From: CAYNJF01 sp964351745
Lineage (GTDB): Bacteria; Pseudomonadota; Gammaproteobacteria; Berkiellales; Berkiellaceae
Assembly (NCBI GenBank): GCA_964351745.1
Contig: CAYGPI010000040.1
Location: forward strand, 1 to 22,130
DNA length: 22,130 bases
Direction: 5' to 3'
In this document: positions 7,131 through 15,894 of the stretch, piece after piece
Layout of the letters: each line of letters begins with the position of its first letter
Position numbering within the stretch: position 1 is the first letter of the stretch
Notes under the pieces: generated by a model
The model's input: the letters and a program-made list of their open reading frames with translations, nothing else
What the model was told of the DNA's origin: nothing
Database searches by the model: none
Made by a program: the position numbers and the translations under genes

Positions 7131-8339
7131 ATGAACCATTTTAAAATGAGTCCCTTCAAAATCAGCTTGCTATTAAGCTATGTGTGCATAGCCTCTATCT
7201 CTGCGGCTATTATCACACCTGCCTTACCACAAATTGAAAGTAGCTTTGCGCTTAAGCATGGCTCCTTAGAGTGGAGCATGTCTATTTTCTTACTAGGAAG
7301 CGTGATTGGGCAGTTAATATATGGACCTATAGCTAACCGGTTTGGTCGCCTATTTTCACTAAGAATAGGCCTCATCATCAACCTGATCGGGATTATTCTT
7401 TGCATCGCTTCAGTGAAGCTTTCAAATTATGGATTGCTCCTATTCGGTCGCTTTATCACAGCATTAGGGGCTGCTGCAGGGTTATCATGTACCTTTACTC
7501 TAATCAATGAGCTTTTATGTAGGGATCAAGCTAAACGAGCCATGTCATTTGCCATTGTATCATTTACGGTTGGTATTGGGGCTGCAGTCTCTATTGGTGG
7601 TACCATCACTCAACATATGCCATGGCATTATTGTTTTATATGCCTGCTTATACATGGCCTTTTGATGTTTATCTTGACTTGGCAATTCCCAGAAACCTTA
7701 AAAGAGAAAATTGCTTTGCACCCGCTCAAGATATTGTCTGGGTATCAAGCAACGCTTAGACAAAGCCAACTGGTTGTCTTCTCTATGATTATTGGTCTTG
7801 TTTCTGCTGTGGCTTATGGCTATTCAAGTGCTGCACCTTTATATGCTCAATCAGTGTTACATCTTAGCCCGGCATCATACGGCTATTGGAACTTAATCAA
7901 TACCGTTGGCATGTTAGCAAGTGGATTTTTTAGTGCCTATATCATGAAAAAATATGGCCCTGCACGCCTCTTATACATTGGCCTCATTGGCATGGCACCT
8001 TGTTTAGTATCTTTATGTGTTATAGCTATCACGCAACAATCAAGCGCCATCTGGTTCTTTATGACAACTATGTTTCTTTACCTGTTCAGTGGTGTATTAT
8101 TTCCAGCTGCATCCTTTTTTGCTTCCAATGCGATTAAAGATAAAGCCAATGCCTCGAGTATGATGTCCTTTATCAATATGGGCTCGGCCATGATGACAGT
8201 CGCGATTATAGGATATCTTCCAATGAGCAGTATCAAAGCATTGGCCACAGCTATCACTGCATTTTTTGTGATAATAACCCTATTGCTATTGCCATACCTC
8301 CTGAAAGATCACAAACAGAACCTACCAACGCATGCTTAA
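7131..8339 (+). CDS. MFS transporter, Bcr/CflA drug-resistance type
   Basis: A 402-aa inner-membrane transporter with about 12 hydrophobic segments, likely a proton-coupled exporter of drugs or small metabolites. The opening ITPALPQIESSFAL followed by SLEWSMSIFLLGSVIGQLIY and motif A GPIANRFGRLFSLRIG (65-80) is typical of the Bcr/CflA branch. GRFITALGAAAGLS further on fits motif B. The ATG at 7131 is preferred. The frame is open from 7047, but those 28 residues would lie in the divergent promoter and are not hydrophobic leader sequence. A third ATG at 7146 is also possible. The Shine-Dalgarno sequence is weak in all cases. The substrate is unknown, and regulation by the adjacent LysR protein is inferred from the arrangement. 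Confidence 0.88.
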   Translation: MNHFKMSPFKISLLLSYVCIASISAAIITPALPQIESSFALKHGSLEWSMSIFLLGSVIGQLIYGPIANRFGRLFSLRIGLIINLIGIILCIASVKLSNYGLLLFGRFITALGAAAGLSCTFTLINELLCRDQAKRAMSFAIVSFTVGIGAAVSIGGTITQHMPWHYCFICLLIHGLLMFILTWQFPETLKEKIALHPLKILSGYQATLRQSQLVVFSMIIGLVSAVAYGYSSAAPLYAQSVLHLSPASYGYWNLINTVGMLASGFFSAYIMKKYGPARLLYIGLIGMAPCLVSLCVIAITQQSSAIWFFMTTMFLYLFSGVLFPAASFFASNAIKDKANASSMMSFINMGSAMMTVAIIGYLPMSSIKALATAITAFFVIITLLLLPYLLKDHKQNLPTHA

Positions 8340-8581
8340 ATAGTTACGCTTTAAAATATGCGCTCTTAAAAATTTAAGTGAAAATTTTTCCAGGATCTAA
8401 AGGTCGTCTAAAAAATGGATCGCTGGCTAGATTTGGGCAAATACACCACTTTCAGCCAAATAGTGAAAGCACACGTACCACTTAATCTTGCGAGCCACAC
8501 ATGTAGGTGATTGAAATTAAAACATATAAATTATTTTTGTGGTTATAAAAACAGGCCTAGTTTGTTATAAATCATACTTAA

Positions 8582-8612
8582 TTGATACAAACATGTTACA
8601 TTGAAATATAGG
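8582..8612 (+). promoter_or_regulatory. Possible promoter of the large effector-like gene
   Basis: TTGATA (8582-8587, five of six -35 bases) is followed after 17-19 bases by the AT-rich stretch AATATAGG (8605-8612), a poor -10. It ends 14 bases before the ATG at 8626. The rest of 8340-8581 is AT-rich spacer with nothing else convincing. This is a weak call. Confidence 0.25.
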
Positions 8613-8625
8613 TCTTTCGAAATAA

Positions 8626-11549
8626 ATGCTTTATATGCCATATCCTATTGCTCAAGCTAAACCTAAATCACAAATAGAGAATCAATATCGAGGTATTCTT
8701 GGCCTGGAAAGAAGGCTCGTTGAAATCGTAGATGTGTATGCCAAAACACACAAAAGAAAGCTTTTTTCACAGCGTGGACCAGATAGACAAAAAACCTACG
8801 ATGATTGCATGCACACATTTAAGCAGCTACTGGCTATGATTAATCAAATCGATATGGCTGGCGACCTGACTCAATACGACGCAGGTGTTGTTCATCTCTT
8901 AAATGATTTATATGAAAATGGCCCGGTCGGTGTTAAAGAAGAAGCAGCACTACTGTTTCAAGAGTGGAGCGTTATACAAGAAAAATATAAAACCAATCAA
9001 GACAATATTCAACAAGCACAACGCTCACTTCTTTATGATGATCCTATTTACTTATGCATACTATATGAAAAAGCACAAAATGATATCGACATAGCCAAAG
9101 CTCAGCAGTTAGATCCCAAGGCTCCATTAAGTCAACAAGAACGTGACCAAGGGCGAAAAATTTACCAAAAAAATAGTGATATAAAAAAAATGCTACGAGC
9201 TTATGAGGATAACCCTAAAGATTTCCATCAACAATATCCAGATTTCAGCGCACCCTTTAAAAGCCATGATGAAATCATCACAGACATTTACACCCACATT
9301 GATCCTTTTCATGATTTTGACAAGCAATGCACCGATACATATGGAAAAGACAAGTCGAAATGGCCGCCAAAAGAGCTAGCAACTTTCAACGACATGAAAC
9401 AAGAAAACAATAGATTCTACAAAGTTCTTAAAGGATTTCAACAGGAACGTGGCAAACTCGCCAAACCAAAAGATAAAGTTCAAAATGAGTGCCGCGCTCT
9501 ATGTGAGAAACATCATGGTGAAGTGCTCGCCAAATTTTCCCAAGGCAAAATGCCTATTCTCGGCGACAATGACGGGCATTGTAACGGCATCTCAAGGCGC
9601 ATCATAGAGCACTTAGATAACAATCTAGATGCAAGCGTCCAAAATATTAAAGCTAATCGAGAGCTTATTCTTGCTAGGTCCTATCAAGGCGATGAAAGGC
9701 TCGTGGGAGTTTACTTGGATCAAATCATCATAGATAGATCTGTCTCAGAATATCAAGTCCACCAAGTCCTTGGCTCCCTGAAAAATCGTTCTCGACAAGA
9801 TTCATCGACACAAGCTCCTGCTCGAGGTAATCTGCAAAGACGCGACGGCCAAAATTACATGGGGCTCACAAACCTTGACGGTGGCATTAAAGCCAAAGAC
9901 TCAGCAAGAGCAAAAGGTAGCAAACTTGTACAATCCCTTATAAAAGCAGCACCTAAAATAGTGAGTAGCAGATACCGTCAATTTTATAGATTAAAAAATA
10001 AGGATGATAAAACATCCTATGGCCAATATATCGCTGACAAATTATTTAAGAAAGTAGAGCCAGGCAGTTTAGAAAGCTATGTTGTTGGCGTCTACAGTAA
10101 AAAGGAAGGTCATGCCATGTCAGTTTCCTTTAGGACCGACGGTGTGATTTATTCAGACTCAAATACTGGGGTATATTACTTTAAAAGTGAAAGTGATTTT
10201 AAAAATTGGTTTGCAGATTATTTGGATGCTAACTATGGTAAAGATGGTCAGATCTATGATGCTACAGATTGCTTTGAATTTGAGCATGTTACCTCAATAA
10301 ACAATCATAATCTATGTCGAGCTGCATCAAAAGGGAATCTTAAAATCATCCTTAGTCTTCTAGCCAGCACGAAATCAAATCTTCTCTTTAGAGACACAAA
10401 ACAGAGAAGCGCTCTTGGGCTTGCTATCATCAATCATCATTATGATGTGGCTCGTGAACTAATCGGCAAAGGTTTTCAATTAGATCCCAACCATGCTGTC
10501 GATGCCAAAGTCATTAAATCCTTAGATAAAAGAGCGCACAAAAGCAAAAAAGCAAATTCATTTTTGCAATTAACCCAATCAAAGCTATTCACTGTGCATC
10601 CACTTTCTCAAAAACAAGCCACTCAATCTAACCAATCCAAGAAGAAAACGTCACCGTCAAGAAAAAGTAAAACTGAAGCTTTGCATCACGTTGCAAAAAG
10701 ACCACCCAATTTATCACCTGTGCAAATGATTGATCAAAAATCGACTCAATTATTGAGCCCTCTAGAAATAGCTAAAGTAAAAAGATATTTTAAAAACAAC
10801 CCGAAAAAGGACATCTATCAGCCAACATCAAAGATCCCCTACCCCGTTATGAATATTGAGGGGAAACTTTATTGCTGCTATGCCAACATGGACCATATAC
10901 AAGCTACCCAAGAGAATCGAGAGCGACTCAAAAAGATTGACAATCCTACCCCTCCCTATCCACTAGGCATTGGGCAAGAAGGTATTGTTGTTGCCATGCA
11001 GTCCTTAGAAGATAATCAATGGTGCGCTGGAAAATTCCAAATGTTTGATAAACTAGACCATCGCTATAAAACAGCTCTCAAAGAGCTTACCATGGAGAAT
11101 GAAGGTTTAAAAACTCAAAACGATGTCTATCAAGGTAGCAAGATGATGGATATGAACACTCATACGTTGTCGGTGACAGCCATGAAATTAGGCCCTGGCC
11201 AAGACATGAACAAATCGATTGTCAATGACCAAGGCGACAATAAACTCACATTAAACCAAAAAGTGCCCCTTGCCTATCAATTACTATCTAAAGCCGTCCC
11301 TATTGCAGAGCAAGGTTTTATTTTAACAGATTTCAAATCGCAAAATGTTATGGTTGATCCTGAAACATTGGAACTAATGATCATTGATTTTGGTGGCGTT
11401 TTGACGGTTAACGAATCCGGCTATATCAAACCAAAAACAGTCCCGCCAAAAACCCCTGGATACGAAGCACCTGAGGTTCTCATGGGAGCCTTTGGTGTTC
11501 AAGCAAAAGAGTACTCTGAAAAGACATTAGCATTCTCAGTAGGTATGAC
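8626..11549 (+). CDS. Multidomain effector-like protein: papain-fold protease, ankyrin, kinase (5' part)
   Basis: The first 974 residues of a very large soluble protein, cut by an assembly gap. No signal peptide. Residues 1-300 are mostly helical and unrecognised. Residues 310-555 look like a YopT/C58-type papain-fold cysteine protease: GDNDGHCNGIS (candidate nucleophile C319), EGHAMSV (H496), then IYSDSNTGVYYF (D511). The His-Asp spacing is close to that of YopT. Residues 560-620 hold about two ankyrin-like repeats (LCRAASKGNLKIILSLL; RSALGLAIINHHYDVARELI). A basic Ser/Lys/Gln linker runs over 635-690. A Ser/Thr-type kinase domain starts near 775: glycine loop GIGQEGIVV (781-789), K803, E820, catalytic LTDFKSQN (D902, K904, N907), DFG (921-923) and YEAPE (946-950). 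All key kinase residues are present, though the HRD histidine and arginine are replaced. Kinase and ankyrin content in one bacterial protein points to a secreted host-directed effector; secretion itself is inference. Start MLYM has a weak Shine-Dalgarno sequence. Confidence 0.85.
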
Positions 11550-11559
11550 NNNNNNNNNN
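11550..11559. other. Assembly gap (10 N)
   Basis: A run of ten N interrupts the kinase domain of the large gene, after the segment ending KTLAFSVGM (kinase subdomain IX). Ten N is commonly a placeholder for a gap of unknown size. The frame before the gap and the frame of the kinase C-lobe after it differ. They would join if the true missing length leaves remainder 2 on division by 3. A TAA at 11568-11570 in the downstream frame, 9 bases after the gap, suggests low-quality contig-end sequence or a real break. Confidence 0.95.
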
Positions 11560-11570
11560 ACACGATATAA

Positions 11571-13430
11571 GCCAGCCCCGCCCGACAGACTAACCCCGAC
11601 CTACTTACAAAACAAAACCTAGTTAAACCCGTTGATGATCCAACATTATTCTATGATAACCACCCCCTATTAACTCAAGCACAAGGCATGGCGTATACGC
11701 AAGTTCTAGGATGCTTTTACGATGTGTTAAGTGACTCCCCACAGCAATTACTCAAGCAAAATGTCTATGAAAAGGAATTAGCTTTAGTTGCCCGACAATT
11801 AACTCACGTCGATCCTAATCAAAGAATGACTTTATCCATAGCCAGCAAAAAATTAGAGCTCATTCATCGTTACTGGAATCAGCTTGAATCTGTTAAGCAA
11901 GGGATGGCCTCAGAGGATAGAAGCAAACTTGAAAAGTTGATATCAAGCACTCGATCAAATGATTATTTTAATGCTCATATTGAACAAGTTATTGATTTTT
12001 TAGACAAACTTAATGATGCATCTGTCGATCAATTTAAATCATTAAAATCAAGCCACGCTAAAATTTTACAGGATGATTTTAAAGCACAAAAGCAAAACCT
12101 TGTCACTAAAACTGACAGAGTTCTGGATCTTTATCAAGATGATCCTCTATCTGTTGCGTTGGTAGCAGCTTCTGATAAACTTAAAGCAACGCAAACTCAA
12201 GACGATCTAAGTGATGTTAGATTGGAACTTTATAGCCTACATTTTCAATGCCAACTTAAAGCGATTGCAAACACGCTCTTACAACGAGCAACTCAATTAA
12301 ACAGGATAGACGAACATACAGGAAAATCTGCTTGGACTCTCGCTCAAACCATAACCACTGAACTTGATTCATCTACGCTTAACCAACAAAGCCTCATGAG
12401 ATTATCTGCAAAGCTTCAAACCTTACAACAGGAAGTTTTTAATGCAGCAAAATCTATTCGAGATGTTACCCAAGTCGAATCTGATAAGAAAGAAGCCATC
12501 AGCATTATAGGTGGCTACAAACAGGTCAACAGTGATTTGAGTTTTGCGATTCATAGCTATAGCGTTGCTGCCCCTTCTGTACCGCCTCAGGTGTCCTCAC
12601 CAAAGTCAGACACCCTTGAAGCATCAGATAAGCTATCCTCTGGATCTCCACCTATTGCTGTACCAGATGAAACTAAGCTGGGGACACTCAATGGCTATCT
12701 TATTGATATTCAAACAAAAAAAGATGAGCTTCGGGTGATTGATGAGTCTAACTTTTCAGTTTGTATGCTCAAAGAAGATGAAATATCCATGCTTAAGCAT
12801 AAACTTCATGAACTTTTTAGAAATAGCAGTTCACAAGTACAAGCTAAATTTTTAGCTCAAACTTTGCCAGAGGATATTCATCGTATCCTCTATAAAACTA
12901 TCTCACAAAAAAGTAAAGTCTCTATGGGTCCAACCCCTTACATCATGCAATTTTGTAAAGACTGTTTAAAACAACCTTCTGACAAATCGATATCGGATCT
13001 CATAGATATCATGGAACTTATCCATTTTCATGAAACCCGAGCAGATGCCCATAGCGATCAAGATTGGGTCATTCCTTCTGACATTAATTTGAAAATCATC
13101 TCTGAAAATCTAAAGCAAGCTTGTTTAAACCGAAGTGATTTAACAGAGCCACAGGCATCAAAATTACAGCAAGCCTACAGTCAATTTGAGCGTGCTTTTT
13201 CAACTAAACTAGATGCTATTAATTCTGCAACATTTTCACAAGAAGACATGAACAAATTAACTAAGGCCAGACCTCAAAGTCAAAATCATGCAAAGGCACA
13301 ATTAACAGTTGCCTTAGCTGCTATGCGTGCTAAACAAAAGGAAACAACGCTCATGGGGCAAGTGCAGCCAAAAGAACCAATGGTAGACACAAACATGAGA
13401 CATGAGAAAGTCATAACAAAACCTAAGTGA
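11571..13430 (+). CDS. Multidomain effector-like protein, C-terminal part (kinase C-lobe and helical tail)
   Basis: Continuation of the same gene after the gap, open in frame from 11571; the first ATG is at 11688. The segment ELALVARQLTHVDPNQRMTL corresponds to the end of a kinase C-lobe, where a conserved arginine follows an Asp-Pro. The kinase domain is therefore completed here, and these are not two separate genes. About 530 residues follow with high helical and coiled-coil content (SKLEKLISSTRSNDYFNAHI; FKAQKQNLVTKTDRVLDLY). A Ser/Pro-rich linker (AAPSVPPQVSSPKSDTLEA) precedes a second helical block. I recognise no known domain in it. The last 25 residues are polar and basic (ending HEKVITKPK) without an obvious acidic E-block secretion signal. 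The complete protein would exceed 1,590 residues. No independent ribosome-binding site precedes the 11688 ATG, which argues against a separate start there. Confidence 0.8.
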   Translation, partial: ASPARQTNPDLLTKQNLVKPVDDPTLFYDNHPLLTQAQGMAYTQVLGCFYDVLSDSPQQLLKQNVYEKELALVARQLTHVDPNQRMTLSIASKKLELIHRYWNQLESVKQGMASEDRSKLEKLISSTRSNDYFNAHIEQVIDFLDKLNDASVDQFKSLKSSHAKILQDDFKAQKQNLVTKTDRVLDLYQDDPLSVALVAASDKLKATQTQDDLSDVRLELYSLHFQCQLKAIANTLLQRATQLNRIDEHTGKSAWTLAQTITTELDSSTLNQQSLMRLSAKLQTLQQEVFNAAKSIRDVTQVESDKKEAISIIGGYKQVNSDLSFAIHSYSVAAPSVPPQVSSPKSDTLEASDKLSSGSPPIAVPDETKLGTLNGYLIDIQTKKDELRVIDESNFSVCMLKEDEISMLKHKLHELFRNSSSQVQAKFLAQTLPEDIHRILYKTISQKSKVSMGPTPYIMQFCKDCLKQPSDKSISDLIDIMELIHFHETRADAHSDQDWVIPSDINLKIISENLKQACLNRSDLTEPQASKLQQAYSQFERAFSTKLDAINSATFSQEDMNKLTKARPQSQNHAKAQLTVALAAMRAKQKETTLMGQVQPKEPMVDTNMRHEKVITKPK

Positions 13431-13490
13431 CATTCTTTGATTTGGTTGCAACATAATTTTGACTATGGCAATAGAAAATAACAATTTAAC

Positions 13491-13496
13491 TATAAT
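13491..13496 (+). promoter_or_regulatory. -10 box of the LuxR-like gene
   Basis: A perfect TATAAT at 13491-13496 lies in an AT-rich 101-base spacer, 35 bases before the ATG of the LuxR-like gene, placing transcription start near 13503. No good -35 is seen at 16-18 bases. TTGACT at 13470-13475 is too close (15 bases), so activation by a regulator is possible. Confidence 0.45.
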
Positions 13497-13531
13497 GATG
13501 CTTAGTCACCAGCAAGAAGAAGAGGAATACC

Positions 13532-14419
13532 ATGAGCGATTATGAAGACTTAAAGCCAAATGAGCGCTATTTATTATCTCTTTGCGATGCTACCTTAGAG
13601 ATTTGCATGCCGATTTTTAACCATTTATTAGTTCGATATTTCAGATATGTCAAATCATACAAAAATGGTGATAAAATTATTCTTTGCACTAATCCTTACT
13701 GGCTAGAGCAGTACTTTAAAGATCAGTTTTACGACACTGAGCTCGCTAATTTTCATCGCCATCCTGATGGCACTCAGGGCATAAGTATTCATGGTACTTG
13801 TCATGCTAGTCATCCTGTATGTCAATTTTGGAACAAACATGCCACACAGTGCAACTACAATCATGTATTAGCCATGTATGAGAAGTTTGATGATTATTTT
13901 GAGCTGTATGATTTTGGTCTTAAACAAGACTCCCATGCCGCTAATAATATTTTTTTGAATAATCCAAAAGTATTCAATCAATTTATTATATATTTTAGAT
14001 CTAAAGCTAAAATATTAATCGAGAACGCTGAGAAGGGTAAGTTTAAAAGTGTTATCAATACGGATTTTAACCAAAAGGAAAATTGGATGCGTGGTATTGA
14101 CAAGGATGCCGAGGCCCATGTCATGAAGGCTCTACAAGTTAATAACATGTATCTAGATGGACATTTATCTGAAATTTTTATTACACAACCAGAAGCGCTA
14201 GCGGCTATGTGTTTTATAAAAGGTATGTCCTTTGAAAAAGCAGCAAAAGTGATGAAAGTGGAAGTTAGTGTGTATGAGCTGGCTCTGGCGTCGATGATCA
14301 ATAAATTGGGCGCATCGTCTAAAGATGATTTACGAGCCCTGCTGTTTAAAAACGGCCTATATAAGAAAATTCTTCATTTTGCTCAAGAGAATGCTCCCGA
14401 TAAGAATAACCACAAGTAA
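13532..14419 (+). CDS. LuxR-family-like regulator with degenerate HTH
   Basis: A 295-aa protein with no signal peptide. The N-terminal two thirds resemble the sensory part of LuxR-type proteins in Legionellales-like bacteria. It has motifs such as TNPYWLEQYFKDQFYD and HGTCHASHPVCQFWNKH, the latter rich in Cys and His and possibly metal-binding, but no known ligand. The C-terminal 60 residues align with a GerE/LuxR helix-turn-helix: QPEALAAMCFIKGMSFEKAA (228-247), then the KLGASSKDDLRALL end that matches the usual KL..........A.. pattern. The recognition helix (EVSVYELALASM) lacks the usual S-x-K-T-V-x-x-H residues, so DNA binding is doubtful. The start has a strong AGAGGA Shine-Dalgarno sequence 5 bases upstream (13521-13526). 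No luxI-like gene is in the window. Confidence 0.7.
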   Translation: MSDYEDLKPNERYLLSLCDATLEICMPIFNHLLVRYFRYVKSYKNGDKIILCTNPYWLEQYFKDQFYDTELANFHRHPDGTQGISIHGTCHASHPVCQFWNKHATQCNYNHVLAMYEKFDDYFELYDFGLKQDSHAANNIFLNNPKVFNQFIIYFRSKAKILIENAEKGKFKSVINTDFNQKENWMRGIDKDAEAHVMKALQVNNMYLDGHLSEIFITQPEALAAMCFIKGMSFEKAAKVMKVEVSVYELALASMINKLGASSKDDLRALLFKNGLYKKILHFAQENAPDKNNHK

Positions 14420-14652
14420 AAATTATTCATTTTTTGCTAAGATATAACTTGTTGCGACCTTTTAGCATCCATGCGATAGCCATGCCGTGGCCTCAAAAGT
14501 GTTTTTTTAAAGGATCTTCATAGTGTTTCAAGATGATTAGCTTTTCAACTTGTAACACCCTGACAAACTAACCACGCTTTGTAGGCGGCAAGTGTCTTAA
14601 ACTTTGTGAAAATTTGTTATTATCTAGAAAAACTAATGAGCAAATATAATTC

Positions 14653-14934
14653 ATGAAGATATTTATATTAACACCCGACCATAGTCATTTAGACAACGAG
14701 CTATGGAAGAAGAGTCATTTTCACGGAAAAGTAACTGTGAGAGAGCTAGACAGCTATCTAGCAAGAAACTATGCAGCTCTTTTATTTAACACTGATCCAA
14801 GCAATGTAGAGCCTCACTTGCTATCTCCCTGGCTCGATGAGAAGCTTGTTTCTTGTGAAGAATTTGTGGGAGATCTTTATCCTACAGATGGCGCCCCTGG
14901 CATTTTAGCCCCCTCTGCGTTTAAAGATGCATAA
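14653..14934 (+). CDS. Small protein of unknown function upstream of sixA
   Basis: A 93-aa soluble, acidic protein (MKIFILTPDHSHLDNELWKK) that I do not recognise. A beta-strand-like start and a later acidic segment with EEFVGDLYPTDGAPGIL are visible, but no motif of a known enzyme, signal peptide or membrane segment. Its ATG has only a weak GAG upstream. It ends 32 bases before sixA on the same strand, so co-transcription is likely and a functional link is possible. The 233 bases upstream are AT-rich and show no other gene. Confidence 0.6.
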   Translation: MKIFILTPDHSHLDNELWKKSHFHGKVTVRELDSYLARNYAALLFNTDPSNVEPHLLSPWLDEKLVSCEEFVGDLYPTDGAPGILAPSAFKDA

Positions 14935-14966
14935 TAAAGACTTAAGGCTTATATAAGGAGAGCAAC

Positions 14967-15428
14967 ATGAGATTGTACTTAGTGAGACATAGTGATGCTT
15001 TAACTCAAAGAGAAAATCCAGATCGGCCCTTATCAAAAATTGGTCTGGAGAAAGTTGAGGCTCTTGGTAAATTCTTATCTCAGCATCCATTTCCCTTAAC
15101 AGCTATCTTCCATAGCGGCAAGACGCGATCAAAAGAAACAGCGATTAAGCTAGGTGCTGCCATTCAGCCAAACCTTATCCCTATTGAGCAGTCATGCCTG
15201 CAGCCTGATCAAGATCCAAAAAAATTGCTGGAGTTGATTGGCAAGCAGAATCACAATTTTATGCTGGTCGGTCATTTACCCCTCATAGAAACAGTTGCTG
15301 CAACTCTACTGACAGGCTCACAAGATCAACCAGGGTTTCAGTTTCACGAGTGCAGTATGTTATGTCTAGAGCTCATAGATAATCGATGGAAGATTGCCTG
15401 GTTTCTTGAGGCTGAAATGTATCTTTAG
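14967..15428 (+). CDS. sixA: Phosphohistidine phosphatase SixA
   Basis: A 153-aa histidine phosphatase of the RHG superfamily. SixA removes phosphate from histidine on phosphotransfer domains such as that of ArcB and on the nitrogen PTS, so it tunes phosphorelay signalling. The catalytic RHS motif (R7-H8 in LVRHSDAL) receives the phosphoryl group. HSGKTRSKET (R54) and the second histidine in LVGHLPLIE (H103) complete the active site. The length is typical of SixA, and the alpha-rich insert of larger phosphoglycerate-mutase relatives is absent. The start has an excellent AAGGAG Shine-Dalgarno sequence (14955-14960) 6 bases before the ATG. It is probably in an operon with the 93-aa gene upstream. 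It converges with a small membrane-protein gene, with an AT-rich inverted repeat at 15441-15462 between them. Confidence 0.9.
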   Translation: MRLYLVRHSDALTQRENPDRPLSKIGLEKVEALGKFLSQHPFPLTAIFHSGKTRSKETAIKLGAAIQPNLIPIEQSCLQPDQDPKKLLELIGKQNHNFMLVGHLPLIETVAATLLTGSQDQPGFQFHECSMLCLELIDNRWKIAWFLEAEMYL

Positions 15429-15440
15429 AATGTTAAAAAT

Positions 15441-15462
15441 CTAAAAAAGTGTTATTTTTTAG
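15441..15462. terminator. AT-rich inverted repeat between sixA and the small membrane gene
   Basis: CTAAAAAA (15441-15448) and TTTTTTAG (15455-15462) form a perfect 8-bp inverted repeat around a 6-base loop at the convergent junction. The stem is nearly all A-T, so it could end transcription on both strands but would be weak. It overlaps the last codons of the minus-strand gene. Confidence 0.35.
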
Positions 15463-15673
15463 TACCGATATAAATCAAAATAATGCCAGAAACTAAAAAT
15501 ACACCACCCAAAATAGGGTGCAAAGGAATGCTCTTTTTTTGCTGCGCAGTAATTTCCATGTTACCCAACTTAACAACTTGCTCTTCCTTGGTATAATCAA
15601 TACCCTGATAAACAAAAGAAACGATTGACAGCACTAAACAAATAACACCACAAATTGTAGAAATTTTCTGCAT
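15452..15673 (-). CDS. Small two-TM inner membrane protein
   Basis: A 73-aa protein with hydrophobic segments at about residues 5-24 and 52-70 and a polar loop of some 27 residues between them. The pattern GIDYTKEEQVVKLGNMEITA, then IPLHPILGG, matches, from memory, a common family of small proteobacterial membrane proteins of unknown function (usual form YT..E.V..LG...A......IPL.PILGG). The start ATG at 15673 has AAAGGGAA about 7 bases upstream. It stands alone, converging with sixA. The roughly 220 bases upstream contain no other gene. Confidence 0.8.
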   Translation of the reverse strand: MQKISTICGVICLVLSIVSFVYQGIDYTKEEQVVKLGNMEITAQQKKSIPLHPILGGVFLVSGIILIYIGTKK

Positions 15674-15894
15674 GATAGTTCCCTTTCCTTTCTGCCTAAA
15701 ACGACTACTTATTTATAGATTAAGTATATCATATTCGCTATGGCGCGGATGCTTTGCGAAGATAAGCTTTCCTAGAATCAAGTCGATCAACTTTCAAGTA
15801 AACAACGGGCAACTTATTTAACCAACACAAGTAAGTTAATCTCAAGTATGTTACACTAATTTCGAGTTTTTCATCAAAAAAATGGGATAGAAAA

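Noticed and set aside
11560..11622. Read-through tail TRYKPAPPDR... after the gap
   Set aside because: Wrong frame. The kinase C-lobe is found in another frame, so this tail is an artefact of the gap length.
13978..14301. Minus-strand open frame of 107 codons
   Set aside because: Shadow of the LuxR-like gene; no start signal or family match.
14479..14508. GCCA/TGGC hairpin followed by T7, possible terminator after the LuxR-like gene
   Set aside because: The stem is only 4 bp and the T-run begins 10 bases later; too weak to annotate.
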